DNA of 64,000 bases, from NCBI GenBank assembly GCA_942493305.1, contig OW818686.1, positions 3,038,001 through 3,102,000 on the forward strand. Reading direction: 5' to 3'. This DNA comes from UBA7672 sp030824255. Lineage in GTDB: Bacteria; Pseudomonadota; Alphaproteobacteria; Caulobacterales; Hyphomonadaceae. The translations under genes and the position numbers were made by a program. This document shows positions 16,877-24,854 of this stretch, piece by piece; the stretch's first letter is position 1, and each line of letters starts with the position of its first letter. A model generated the notes under the pieces. It made no database searches, had not been told where the DNA came from, and worked only from the letters and a program-made list of their open reading frames with translations.

Positions 16877-17820
16877 TTCGTCGCTCCAGCCGCATTCTTC
16901 GCCAGCGTTTCGAGCACGGCCATCCGGACAGCCACGCCCATTTCCACCTGTTCGGTAATCAGCGAGCGCGTCTTGTGATCGGCCACGCCGCTCTCGATTT
17001 CCACGCCGCGATTCATCGGGCCAGGGTGCATCACGAACGCGCCGGGTCGGGCGTGGGAGAGCTTCTCCTCATCCAGTCCCCAGAAGTGGAAGAACTCGCG
17101 CGCCGACGGCAGGTAGGCCCCATCCATCCGCTCCTGCTGAAGCCGCAGCATCATGACGACATCGCAGCCCTCCAGGCCCTTGCGCATGTCTGTAAACACT
17201 TCCGCGCCCCATCCGGCCGCGCCGGGCGGGGTCAGGGTGCGCGGCGCAATCAGGCGAACTTCCGCGCCCAGCACGTTGAGGCACGCCACGTTCGACCGCG
17301 CCACGCGCGAATGCAGAATGTCGCCGCATATCGCGATGCGCATCCCGCCAATGTCGCCCACGCGCCTGCGGATCGTCAGCGCATCCAGAAGCGCCTGCGT
17401 CGGATGCTCATGCGTCCCGTCGCCCGCATTGATCACCGCGCCATCCACTTTGCGGGAGAGCAGCTTCACCGCCCCAGACGATCCATGCCGGATCACCAGC
17501 AGGTCCGGCCGCATTGCGTTCAGCGTCATCGCCGTATCGATCAGCGTCTCGCCCTTCTTCACCGACGAAGTGGCGATCGGCATCGTCACTACGTCCGCGC
17601 CGAGCCTGCGGCCCGCGATCTCGAATGATCCCTGCGTGCGCGTCGAGTTCTCGAAGAACAGGTTGATCAGCGTCCGCCCCGCCAGCACGTCCGTGTGCTT
17701 CACGCGGCTTCGGTTGAGTTCGACATACTTGTCGCCCAAAGCCAGCAATGTCTCGATGTCGAGCCGGTTCAGGCCTTCGATACCCAAGAGGTGTCGATGG
17801 GGAAAGGCGTAGTCCGCCAT
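16873..17820 (-). CDS. pyrB: aspartate carbamoyltransferase catalytic subunit
   Basis: PyrB (315 residues) joins carbamoyl phosphate and aspartate, the second step of pyrimidine synthesis. The carbamoyl-phosphate motif is FFENSTRTQGSFE, followed by SSVKKGETLIDT, the HPTQALLDALTI motif and MHPGPMNRGVEI. The ATG at 17820 begins MADYAFPHRHLLGIEGL, the expected N-terminus; the frame is open upstream to 18201 but that part is antisense to the next gene. It is followed by pyrC' with a four-base overlap. No regulatory pyrI is present nearby, as expected for this PyrB class. Confidence 0.97.
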   Translation of the reverse strand: MADYAFPHRHLLGIEGLNRLDIETLLALGDKYVELNRSRVKHTDVLAGRTLINLFFENSTRTQGSFEIAGRRLGADVVTMPIATSSVKKGETLIDTAMTLNAMRPDLLVIRHGSSGAVKLLSRKVDGAVINAGDGTHEHPTQALLDALTIRRRVGDIGGMRIAICGDILHSRVARSNVACLNVLGAEVRLIAPRTLTPPGAAGWGAEVFTDMRKGLEGCDVVMMLRLQQERMDGAYLPSAREFFHFWGLDEEKLSHARPGAFVMHPGPMNRGVEIESGVADHKTRSLITEQVEMGVAVRMAVLETLAKNAAGATK

Positions 17821-17953
17821 GAAAATGTCTCGCGATTTTGGGGGTGATAGCGAGGGAGTCGCCCAATCGCAAGCCGGTCCGTCCCGGATGTCCTTAACAG
17901 GGCTGAAACCGGGCAGGTGTAGTGTCCTTGCCGTCAAGGTTGGGAGCCGTTTG

Positions 17954-18703
17954 ATGGCATTCGGGAAAAAGCCCTCCGGGCCAAAGCCGCCCGGCGCGCC
18001 GATCATGTCCGAGGCAAATCTGCAGGCGCTGGAGAGGCTCGATCGCCCGAAACAGCCGCAGGTCCCGGCGGACCAGATTCGGCAGAACATCATTCCGGCC
18101 GAACTGTTCGACCCGAACACCCAGGAGGGCCGGCTGCTGGCCGCCCTCGGCATGTCGCTCAACGACGCCTCCAACGTGGTGAAGACCGACGACGCGCTCA
18201 CGGAAAAGACGGATCGCGAGCGTCACCAGATGCTGGCCTTCATCGGCCAGATCAACGCCGGTCTGCCGGATGGCGTGAACGTCGCGCCCTATCTGATGAT
18301 CCCCGAGCAATGCTGGAACGGCCCTCACGGCCGCTTCCTGTTCAGCTATCTTGAACTGACGCCCTACACCTCCTGGAACATGATCCCCCTCCCGCGCGAC
18401 GAACGCTCTTCGGACGCGCTGGATTTGCGCGCACATCCCGGCTCGCCTCCGCCCAACACCTTCGTCGAGCAGGTCGACGCAGTGATCGGAAAGATCTCCG
18501 CGGATGTGGATGAGGCCGGCCGCAACTTCCGGCGCGAGATGGAAAGCCGGGGATCGCCCAACTGGGAACAGATGGCGGATATCGTCGACCAGTCCCGCCG
18601 CAAGATGCGTGGCGTCGCCTGGGCCATCACCGCGCGCATTCTCAACCAGCGAACGCTCCAGCGCTCGCGCGAACTCTTCTACGGCGAAAAGTTCGACGCC
18701 TAG
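17954..18703 (+). CDS. conserved hypothetical protein, 249 aa
   Basis: Soluble, Pro-rich at the N-terminus (MAFGKKPSGPKPPGAP) and otherwise mostly helical, with no signal peptide or membrane segment. It has an internal acidic/helical region (EQVDAVIGKISADVDEAGRNF) and a basic C-terminal helix. The ATG at 17954 is chosen because the upstream extension (from 17819) is antisense to the pyrB start region. It is divergent from pyrB, and its stop overlaps the end of the convergent AEC transporter gene by three bases. I do not recognise a family. Confidence 0.72.
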   Translation: MAFGKKPSGPKPPGAPIMSEANLQALERLDRPKQPQVPADQIRQNIIPAELFDPNTQEGRLLAALGMSLNDASNVVKTDDALTEKTDRERHQMLAFIGQINAGLPDGVNVAPYLMIPEQCWNGPHGRFLFSYLELTPYTSWNMIPLPRDERSSDALDLRAHPGSPPPNTFVEQVDAVIGKISADVDEAGRNFRREMESRGSPNWEQMADIVDQSRRKMRGVAWAITARILNQRTLQRSRELFYGEKFDA

Positions 18704-19614
18704 CCCAGCAGGTCCGCGAGCCAGATCGCAACCGGAATCGCAAGCGCGGAGAGTAGCGTCGTCGCCGTGATATGCCCCGCCATGAAGCGCGGATCGCCGC
18801 CCATCTCCCGCGTGAGAATATACGCCGCCGGCGGCGAGGGCGCGGCCCCGCAGATCGCCAGCACCGCGAGGTGCACGCCCGAAAGCCCCATCGCCAGTCC
18901 GATCCCGATGAACACCAGCGGCGCGACCAGCAGCTTTATTGCAACGCCCGCCGCCATCAGTCCGGGCCTCGCCGAAATCGCCTTCAGGTCCAGCCCCGCC
19001 CCCACGCACATCAGCGTCACGCCCAGCGCGCCGCGCCCGATGATGAACAGCACATCCATCACTTCCTGCGGCAGAACAATGCCTGACAGATTCACGGCCA
19101 GCCCCAGCAGGCATGCGATCAGCAGTGGATTGGTCACCAGGCTGCGCGCCACCCCGCGCCAGCTCGGATTCTGTCCTTCGCCCCAGTGTGAGTGAACTGT
19201 CACCGTCATCACGTTCACCACAGGGATGCCCGGCCCCATCAGCAGCGCCACCAGCGCCGAACCCTCAGGCCCGAACGCCGCCGCCGCCGCCGCGAGAATG
19301 ACAAACGTGTTCCACCGTATCGCGCCCTGATGCGCGCTCGCGAACACCGGCCCACGCGCCAGCGGCAGCAGTGCGAACCCGATCACGCCCATCGCCACGA
19401 ACGACGCAACGCCTGCCACCGCGAACGAGACATCCTCGAACGAAAGGTCCGCCCGCACGATCTCGGTGAACATGAACACAGGCGCGAGGATCATGTAGGC
19501 GAGGCGGTTCACGCCGCCCCACGCCGCCTCCGGCATGACCTTCGATATCCGCGCGCCCCATCCCGTGAGAATGGCAAGGAAGACAGGCGCGAGCGCCACA
19601 AACAACGCTGTCAT
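18700..19614 (-). CDS. AEC (auxin efflux carrier) family transporter
   Basis: The 304-residue inner-membrane protein has about ten hydrophobic helices arranged as two inverted halves, the layout of the AEC/BART family, with LAYMILAPVFMFTEI in the first half and CVGAGLDLKAI and GAAPSPPAAYILTREMGGD in the second. Members export or take up small carboxylates such as malate or malonate; the substrate here is unknown. The ATG at 19614 follows the ruvX stop closely (TTG at 19623 would add three residues), so the gene is probably co-transcribed with ruvX. Confidence 0.88.
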   Translation of the reverse strand: MTALFVALAPVFLAILTGWGARISKVMPEAAWGGVNRLAYMILAPVFMFTEIVRADLSFEDVSFAVAGVASFVAMGVIGFALLPLARGPVFASAHQGAIRWNTFVILAAAAAAFGPEGSALVALLMGPGIPVVNVMTVTVHSHWGEGQNPSWRGVARSLVTNPLLIACLLGLAVNLSGIVLPQEVMDVLFIIGRGALGVTLMCVGAGLDLKAISARPGLMAAGVAIKLLVAPLVFIGIGLAMGLSGVHLAVLAICGAAPSPPAAYILTREMGGDPRFMAGHITATTLLSALAIPVAIWLADLLG

Positions 19615-19623
19615 GGCGCCCAA

Positions 19624-20085
19624 CTACGAAGAGAAATTGTGAATCCGGTCGATCGCGCCCTGCAGGATCCAGCTCGCCGCCAGCTTGTCGATCACCTCGT
19701 CACGCTTGGCCCGGCGCGTATCCGCCTCCAGCAGCGTGCGCTCCACGCCGGCAGACGACAGCCGCTCATCCCACAGTGCAACGGGAATATCCCGCCGCTG
19801 AAGAATGTTCTGCACCAGCGACCGCGCGGATTGCGCCCGCGGCCCCTCGGTCCCGTCCATGTTCTTCGGCAAGCCCATCACCAGCCCCACGCACTGGCGC
19901 AGGTCATAGAGCGCGAACAGCCGGTCGAGCGAGGGCGCGAGCTTCTTGCCGCGCACAATTGCCTCGACAGGACTGGCAATCAGGCGCCCGGGGTCGCACG
20001 CCGCCACACCAATAGCCTTCGAGCCGGGGTCGATCCCCAGCAGCGACCCTCGGGGCGGCAACTCCTGCAACGAAATCATCGGCAT
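19624..20085 (-). CDS. ruvX: YqgF/RuvX-type Holliday junction resolvase-like protein
   Basis: This 153-residue RNase H-fold protein carries the family motifs LLGIDPGSKAIGVA (first catalytic Asp), GLVMGLPKNMDGTEG, LWDERLSS and KRDEVIDKLAASWILQ (last Asp). YqgF proteins process the 5' end of pre-16S rRNA and have been proposed as Holliday resolvases. The ATG at 20085 is used; ATG at 20079 is equally possible. It sits upstream of the AEC gene in the same orientation, within the pyrB-ruvX-gatCA neighbourhood common in this class. Confidence 0.95.
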   Translation of the reverse strand: MPMISLQELPPRGSLLGIDPGSKAIGVAACDPGRLIASPVEAIVRGKKLAPSLDRLFALYDLRQCVGLVMGLPKNMDGTEGPRAQSARSLVQNILQRRDIPVALWDERLSSAGVERTLLEADTRRAKRDEVIDKLAASWILQGAIDRIHNFSS

Positions 20086-20297
20086 GCCGCTGCCCTATAG
20101 AATAACCCCGCTCCAAACAATGCGTCACGCCTGTCGGAACATTCGTCCCAGCGCGATCGCCCGCCGGCCGGACTGCACGCCGGCAGCCCGCCCCTTGCCA
20201 ATCCGCCACGCCACTGGCCAATTCCTTCTGTCCGAGGCGGCCGTCCTGGAGTCGCGCCGGTCAGACCAGCCAACACTGATTTTGGGGAATTCCAGGC

Positions 20298-21626
20298 ATG
20301 ATCCGTCCGCTCGCACTTGCTCTCGCGCTGATGCTCCCGGCCAACGCCTTCGCACAGGTTCCGCAGGCCAAGCCACGCGAAGCCGTCGCCGTCATCGCGG
20401 GCGAAATCCGCGCGCGCTACTTCTCCGTCGAAAAGGGCGACGCCATCGCCGACGCACTTGAGGCCGAAGCCGCTGCGGGCAAATACGATGCGCTCACAGA
20501 TCCGCGCGACCTCGCCTCCGCTCTCGGCAACCGCCTGCGTCCCGAAGATGCCCACTTCAACGTCATCTGGAGCACGGAGCCTGCCGCGCCTGCGCCTCCT
20601 GCGGGTCGCCTCCAGCCGCCGGGGGCCGCGCCTGGCTCCGCGCCGCGCCCTGCCGGTCTGAATCCCGCGCGTCTGGGCAATTACGGAATCGAAAGCGCGC
20701 AGATCCTGCCGGGCAATGTCGGCGTCATCACGATGCGGCAGTTCGCGCACATCGACTTTGCAAACTCCGATGATCCCGCCAAGCGCGCAGTGGACGCCGC
20801 CCTCGCAATGGTCGCGAATGCGGATGCGGTGATCATTGATCTGCGCCTGAATGGCGGCGGTTCGCCAACCATGGTCGGCTATCTGGTCAGTGCTTTTACA
20901 AAACCCGACGCCGACATCTACAACACCTTTCACGACCGGCAGAGCACGCTGACCGAAAAGCCAGATCAGTTCCACGCATCGCCCCGCCTCGATACGCCGC
21001 TCTACATCCTCACGTCTGGCCGCACGGGGTCAGCTGGCGAGTCGTTGCCCTACACGCTGCAAGCAGCCAAACGCGCCACCATCGTCGGCGAAGCCAGCGC
21101 CGGCGCTGCGAACCCCGGCGGCATGGTTCCAATCCCCGGCGGTTATCGCGTCTTCATCTCCGCAGGCTCGCCGATCAATCCGATAACCAAGGCAAACTGG
21201 GAAGGCGTCGGCGTACAGCCGGATATAGCCGCCGTCGCGCAGGGCGCGCTCGTCGTGGCGCAAAAGCACGCGCTCAAGGCGATCATCGCTGCCGACCCAA
21301 AACGCGCTGACGCAGCCTGGGTGCTGGAGGTGCTTGAGATAACTCACCCGGAATCCATCCAGCCGGTCCATTTCAAGGATTTGTCGCCCTATGCCGGGGC
21401 CTATGGTTCCCTTGAGGTCGTTGCTTTCAGTGAAAACGGCACGCTTCAGGTTCGCCGCGGGCGCCGCCCACCCCTCGTCCTGTTTGGCATCAGCGGCGAA
21501 GTCTTTGGCGTCACAAGCGATCCCTTGATCCGGTTCGTCTTCGAACGCGACGCCGCCGGCAAGGTCATCGCAGTCGAACAGCGTGATCCCTTCGGCGCGC
21601 CCCAGCGTCAACGCCGCGATCCGTGA
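20298..21626 (+). CDS. secreted S41-family peptidase (tail-specific protease / IRBP-like)
   Basis: This 442-residue protein has a signal peptide (MIRPLALALALMLPANAFAQ) and an S41 catalytic core. VIIDLRLNGGGSPTMVGYLVSAF near residue 180 is followed by the nucleophile loop TSGRTGSAGESLPYTLQ around residue 245 and GGYRVFISAGSPINPITKANWEGVGVQPDI. No PDZ domain is seen, so it belongs to the shorter IRBP-like subgroup, with an added beta-rich C-terminal domain of about 110 residues. It is divergent from ruvX across 212 bases that contain no clear gene. Confidence 0.88.
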   Translation: MIRPLALALALMLPANAFAQVPQAKPREAVAVIAGEIRARYFSVEKGDAIADALEAEAAAGKYDALTDPRDLASALGNRLRPEDAHFNVIWSTEPAAPAPPAGRLQPPGAAPGSAPRPAGLNPARLGNYGIESAQILPGNVGVITMRQFAHIDFANSDDPAKRAVDAALAMVANADAVIIDLRLNGGGSPTMVGYLVSAFTKPDADIYNTFHDRQSTLTEKPDQFHASPRLDTPLYILTSGRTGSAGESLPYTLQAAKRATIVGEASAGAANPGGMVPIPGGYRVFISAGSPINPITKANWEGVGVQPDIAAVAQGALVVAQKHALKAIIAADPKRADAAWVLEVLEITHPESIQPVHFKDLSPYAGAYGSLEVVAFSENGTLQVRRGRRPPLVLFGISGEVFGVTSDPLIRFVFERDAAGKVIAVEQRDPFGAPQRQRRDP

Positions 21627-21694
21627 TGTAGCTGTCACTTGCAAACCGGGCAGGCTGGGGGCCTATTCCCCCCGAAAACCATCCGGAGTGACCT

Positions 21695-22261
21695 ATGCGT
21701 TTCGCCATCGCCGCCCTTGTCCTGGCCTTCGCCGCGCCTGCCTTCGCGCAGGACGCGCCGAAATTCCCGGAAAAGCTTGACGCCAAGGCGCTGGGCTACC
21801 AGTCCACCATCTCGACCACGGGCAAGGTCTATGTCGCCGGCCAGCCGAGCGAGCAGGCCGTCCGCGATCTCCAATCCAAAGGCGTGAAGACCATCATCAA
21901 CCTGCGCACCCAGCGCGAGATGGACAGCCGCGCTCAGGTTCCGTTCGACGAAGCCGCCCTCACGAAAGAGCTCGGCATCAACTACGTCCATGTCCCTCTC
22001 GGCGGACCGGACACGCCTTACACCCCCGAGGCCGTCGAGAAGGTCGCGGACGCCATCGCCGCCGCTGATGGCGATGTCCTCCTCCACTGCACTGTTGGCT
22101 GGCGCGCCAGCCATATGTGGGCCGCCTATCTCGTGAAGCACAAAGGCCTCTCCGAAGAAGAAGCCGTCCGTCAGGCCAGCGCCATCAATTTCGGCGGCTA
22201 CACCCCTCCGAATGGCGGCGCGCTTCCGATCGACGGCTTGCTCGGCAAGGCAGCGCAGTAG
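21695..22261 (+). CDS. secreted protein-tyrosine-phosphatase-like / DUF442-like protein with CX4R loop
   Basis: The 188-residue protein has a signal peptide (MRFAIAALVLAFAAPAFAQ) and a compact cysteine-phosphatase fold. Family features are a VYVAGQPSEQAVRDL segment, GVKTIINLRTQREM, and the active-site loop HCTVGWRASHMW with Cys132 and Arg137. The spacing Cys-x4-Arg is that of rhodanese-like/DUF442 proteins, whereas classical protein tyrosine phosphatases have Cys-x5-Arg, so a sulfur-transfer role is possible. A good ribosome site (GGAG) precedes the ATG by seven bases. Confidence 0.83.
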   Translation: MRFAIAALVLAFAAPAFAQDAPKFPEKLDAKALGYQSTISTTGKVYVAGQPSEQAVRDLQSKGVKTIINLRTQREMDSRAQVPFDEAALTKELGINYVHVPLGGPDTPYTPEAVEKVADAIAAADGDVLLHCTVGWRASHMWAAYLVKHKGLSEEEAVRQASAINFGGYTPPNGGALPIDGLLGKAAQ

Positions 22262-22273
22262 TTTCGCTCGACC

Positions 22274-22326
22274 CGTTCGTCCTTGTCCCTGGAGACGCCG
22301 CAACGTGGCTCTTCAGGATGAGGGCG
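22274..22326. repeat. degenerate REP-like palindromic element
   Basis: The segment runs from TTCGTCCTTGTCCCTGGAGACG to TCTTCAGGATGAGGGC in outline (key ends given only). It is the same kind of element as the clearer copy at 52368-52415, read on the other strand, with the hallmark TCGTCCTT...GAGACG and CAGGATGAGGGC ends. Confidence 0.5.
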
Positions 22327-22402
22327 TGCTCACCGCCGCCTGCCGCAAAAATTGTCTCTACATTTCCTACATCGCGCCTCGAATGATTTCAGCACGCTAG
22401 GT

Positions 22403-22451
22403 GTGGGACGGCAAAACTGCAAAAATAAAGTCGACTGGTTCTCCGTCCCAC
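22403..22451. other. 9-bp stem with 31-base AT-rich loop
   Basis: GTGGGACGG (22403-22411) pairs perfectly with CCGTCCCAC (22443-22451). The loop is unusually AT-rich for this window (AAAACTGCAAAAATAAAG is inside it). It may mark the 3' end of the preceding transcript or the edge of the structured region. Confidence 0.4.
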
Positions 22452-22562
22452 CCCTTTATCACCGCGCCTATCTTGCTCGCCATGACACGAGCACGGATAC
22501 GCACATCTGGCTTCGGCAACCCACCGCGTCCCCAGCATTGGCTGGTCGCGGTGCTGTGCGTA

Positions 22563-22669
22563 TGCGTGAGCCTCGTGGCTCAACTCTTCCAACCCGGAAG
22601 GAAGCAAACCCGGACCGCCACGCTCTGCGTGGCAGTCGACGCGCAGCGTCGAACCCCGACGCTCACGCA
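22563..22669 (+). ncRNA. candidate structured RNA, class unknown
   Basis: The outer stem TGCGTGAGC (22563-22571) pairs with GCTCACGCA (22661-22669). Inside lie GCCACGC-TCT-GCGTGGC (22617-22633) and the 13-mer CCGGAAGGAAGCA (22594-22606), which is identical to part of the bacterial SRP RNA apical loop. The flanking SRP-conserved bases are not matched. An alternative 7-bp hairpin (22645-22663) competes with the outer stem. The strand is uncertain because stems read on both strands. Confidence 0.25.
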
Positions 22670-22850
22670 AACCACAGACACAAACCCCACTGACGGGTCA
22701 GTCTCGTGCAAGCCGAAGGCGCATCCCGGAAATCCCGGTTGCTCGCTTTACGGAAACTCTTGCAGCTCCCTCGCCGCCGCCAATCAGGATGCTTGGGACA
22801 AGCCAAGGCATGGCCCCGCGTGTGGTTCAAAATCCGTGGTCACCCACCTC

Positions 22851-22971
22851 TGTCATTCCGGACGCACGCAAGGCGTGCGAGCTGGAGCCCAGGGGCGACA
22901 GGTACAGGCGCTCGCCACGCGGCTCCTGGATTCCGGCTCTGCGCGGCGTCGCCGTTCCGGCCAGAATGACA
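22851..22971. repeat. 120-bp imperfect palindrome of the alphaproteobacterial TGTCATTCCGG type
   Basis: TGTCATT (22851-22857) pairs with AATGACA (22965-22971), and the arms continue as TCCGGACGC and CGTTCCGGCC, with CTGGAGCCC facing CTCCTGGATTCC inside. Such long hairpins recur between genes in many alphaproteobacteria. Confidence 0.6.
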
Positions 22972-23056
22972 GTGCATTTACGCGGCTAGCCTGACCTGAT
23001 CCGTCAGCGCTCACACCGTCCCTCGGCCACCGCCGCAGGGAGCGCTTCCGCACGCC

Positions 23057-23857
23057 TCAATCCCTGAACGCCGCCACCTGTTCGCTCGTGGCGAGCAGCG
23101 CGCCGTCCGGCGACCACAGCTTCAGCTCGTGATCGAAATACCCGCCCTCGCAACGCCGGCAGTGAACCTCGCTCAGCACATAGCGGTTTGCCGTCGCCGC
23201 GATCTCGTCCGGCGTCGCATGAAAGTGCGTCGTCATCGACACGGTCGACGATCCCGAAATCGCATCGCGCTTCCAGATCACACGCGGCGGCGCCAGGTCC
23301 ACCATCGCCGCCAGCGCCAGCACGTCGATCGGCCGGCCGCCGCGATCCCGCACCCACACCAGCGAACTCGCAGGTTTGGTCCGGTCCACGTCGGGCGAAC
23401 GCGGCAAGGGTGTCGTCCACCGCATCTGGTACTGGGCGCCAAAGCCCGAAGGCGGCGCCCATTCCTGCAGACCCTCTGTTTCCGGCGGCGGCGATTCCGG
23501 CATCACCGCATCCGTGAACCGCGTCGTCTCGCGCCGCACGCCCATCGTCACCTGCGCATGCGCGCAGCACTTGCCGCCCTGCTGCAATTCTGACCGCCAG
23601 AACTGCAGCCGCGCGCCCGACCGGATCAGCCGCGTTGAAATCTCGAACGGCCCGTCATTGATCGCCTCGATGAACAGCACCGATTGCGACAGCGGCGATC
23701 CCTTTGCCTCCGGCTCCAGACCAATCGCCCGCAGCAATGCCGCCGCCGTCCAGCCGCCAAACTGGCTTCCGAACCCGCGATAGGCCGGATCGACCTCTCC
23801 GGACCACCGGCCGTCACCGGCGGCCACAAGCTTGATCGAGTCCTGAAACGTCATCAT
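23057..23857 (-). CDS. TesB-like acyl-CoA thioesterase (double hotdog)
   Basis: The 266-residue protein has two hotdog-fold halves. The N-terminal half shows PAYRGFGSQFGGWTAAALLRAI and SQSVLFIEAINDGPFEISTRLIRSGARLQF; the C-terminal half shows SSTVSMTTHFHATPDEIAA and YVLSEVHCRRCEGGYFDHELKLWSPDGALLATSEQ. This layout is that of TesB-type acyl-CoA thioesterases, which release free fatty acids and CoA in the cytoplasm. Two ATG codons (23857 and 23854) are possible starts. It stands alone after a long non-coding region. Confidence 0.87.
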   Translation of the reverse strand: MMTFQDSIKLVAAGDGRWSGEVDPAYRGFGSQFGGWTAAALLRAIGLEPEAKGSPLSQSVLFIEAINDGPFEISTRLIRSGARLQFWRSELQQGGKCCAHAQVTMGVRRETTRFTDAVMPESPPPETEGLQEWAPPSGFGAQYQMRWTTPLPRSPDVDRTKPASSLVWVRDRGGRPIDVLALAAMVDLAPPRVIWKRDAISGSSTVSMTTHFHATPDEIAATANRYVLSEVHCRRCEGGYFDHELKLWSPDGALLATSEQVAAFRD

Positions 23858-23917
23858 GCCGCCGACAAACCGCGCCGCCGCGGGCAGGTCAACGCGACGG
23901 ATTGATTAGCCCGGCTA

Positions 23918-24127
23918 TCAGTCCCGGTCCCGCCGGGGCGCCAGCACCAGCCAGAACAGCAGGCTGAATCCCATTCCGAACGCCAGCGTCAGCAGCGGAA
24001 GCCACGGCCAGTATGTCTGACGCAACATGCTGTCGGACGACAGCGACAGCAGCCCGGCGCTCAGCGCGATGGCCGGAATCGTGCCGGTGAGCGACAGGGC
24101 GAGGCGGCGCTTCAGGTCGTCCCGCAT
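23918..24127 (-). CDS. small two-helix membrane protein
   Basis: This 69-residue protein has two hydrophobic segments (LALSLTGTIPAIALSAGLLSL and WLPLLTLAFGMGFSLLFWLVLA) and a basic Arg-Arg-Asp tail. The start at 24127 is preferred over the ATG at 24133 because CGGAGGA abuts the latter directly and is six bases before the former. It is on the same strand as DUF429 and ten or so bases downstream of it in transcription order. Function unknown. Confidence 0.68.
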   Translation of the reverse strand: MRDDLKRRLALSLTGTIPAIALSAGLLSLSSDSMLRQTYWPWLPLLTLAFGMGFSLLFWLVLAPRRDRD

Positions 24128-24143
24128 GCGCATTCCTCCGTGG

Positions 24144-24854
24144 TCAAACCCAGATCCCGGTCATATGCCCGCGCCGCGTGTCTGTCTCGCCGAACACTCG
24201 CGCCGTCTTCGCCGCGATGCGTCCCGCCGCCCACAGGCAGGCGAACGCATCCACCAGGTCATCCTTCTTGCAGCCCTCAGGCCGCTCGCCCATGTGCGCG
24301 GCGACGCTGAGCCCCTCCGCCGCCAGCATCCCTACCCGCAGCCCGTGACCCTCCGCCGTCCGCTTGCCCGCGATCACGGCCTTGCCGCCATTCATCGTCG
24401 CGAAGATCACCTCCGGATGCGACTCCCGGATAACGACATGCTTCACCCCGCGCTGCGCCTCGTCCGCCTCGCGTATCTTGGGAAAGATGTTCCACGCCTG
24501 CTTCGGGACGCCCTTGCGCTCCGGCAACTCCCGCCGAACCTCCGCGCAAGCCGCTTCCCAATCCGTCGCAAAAACCACAGAGCGCGAAGGCGTCGAAAAC
24601 ACCGAACTCTGCCTCGGCGGCCCGAGAAAATCCCGGCACGCGCGCTCACATGCACGGCCGCCCGCTTCCGTCCGCTCTCCCAATCCCATCGGGATATCAA
24701 TTGCCACAAACGATCCTTCAGGCAGCGCCTCAAGAAACGCCGCCAGACCGTTTGCTGGAATTCCTGCTATCCGCGTCGCCCGCTTGCCCGATGACCGCAG
24801 GGCAGCAATCCAGCCGGGTCCCGCGCCATCGATTCCGACAAGCGTTACCACCAC
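24144..24854 (-). CDS. DUF429 domain protein, predicted RNase H-fold nuclease
   Basis: This 236-residue protein shows the DUF429 pattern: VGIDGAGPGWIAAL at the N-terminus, FVAIDIPMGL, CERACRDFLGPPRQSSVFSTPSR, QAWNIFPKIREAD, VIRESHPEVIFATMNGG and KKDDLVDAFACLWAA. Conserved acidic residues (Asp in VGIDG, Asp in AIDIP, Glu in ESHPE, Asp in DDLVDA) fit a metal-dependent RNase H-like active site; nuclease activity is a family prediction. The start is GTG at 24854 (or 24851) and overlaps the gatA end by about ten bases, so it is co-transcribed with gatA. Confidence 0.86.
   Translation of the reverse strand: MVVTLVGIDGAGPGWIAALRSSGKRATRIAGIPANGLAAFLEALPEGSFVAIDIPMGLGERTEAGGRACERACRDFLGPPRQSSVFSTPSRSVVFATDWEAACAEVRRELPERKGVPKQAWNIFPKIREADEAQRGVKHVVIRESHPEVIFATMNGGKAVIAGKRTAEGHGLRVGMLAAEGLSVAAHMGERPEGCKKDDLVDAFACLWAAGRIAAKTARVFGETDTRRGHMTGIWV

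Larger units (their letters stand above)
22262..23056. other. 795-bp non-coding region with hairpins and palindromic repeats
   Basis: No reading frame here looks like protein: the longest run gives low-complexity translations with no homology-like pattern. The stretch holds a degenerate REP-like element (22274-22326), a 9-bp stem (22403-22411 with 22443-22451), a nest of short hairpins enclosed by a 9-bp stem (22563-22669) and a 120-bp imperfect palindrome (22851-22971). An independent RNA is possible but unproven. Confidence 0.6.

Noticed and set aside
22594..22606. Bacterial SRP (4.5S) RNA gene
   Set aside because: Only the 13-base apical loop segment matches; the 5' CAGG and 3' AGCAGCC partners that are essential are absent, so it is not called as ffs.
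22401..22994. 197-codon plus-strand frame in the intergenic region
   Set aside because: Its translation has no family pattern, crosses the hairpins and the palindrome, and codon use does not match neighbours; likewise the minus-strand frame at 22389-22670.
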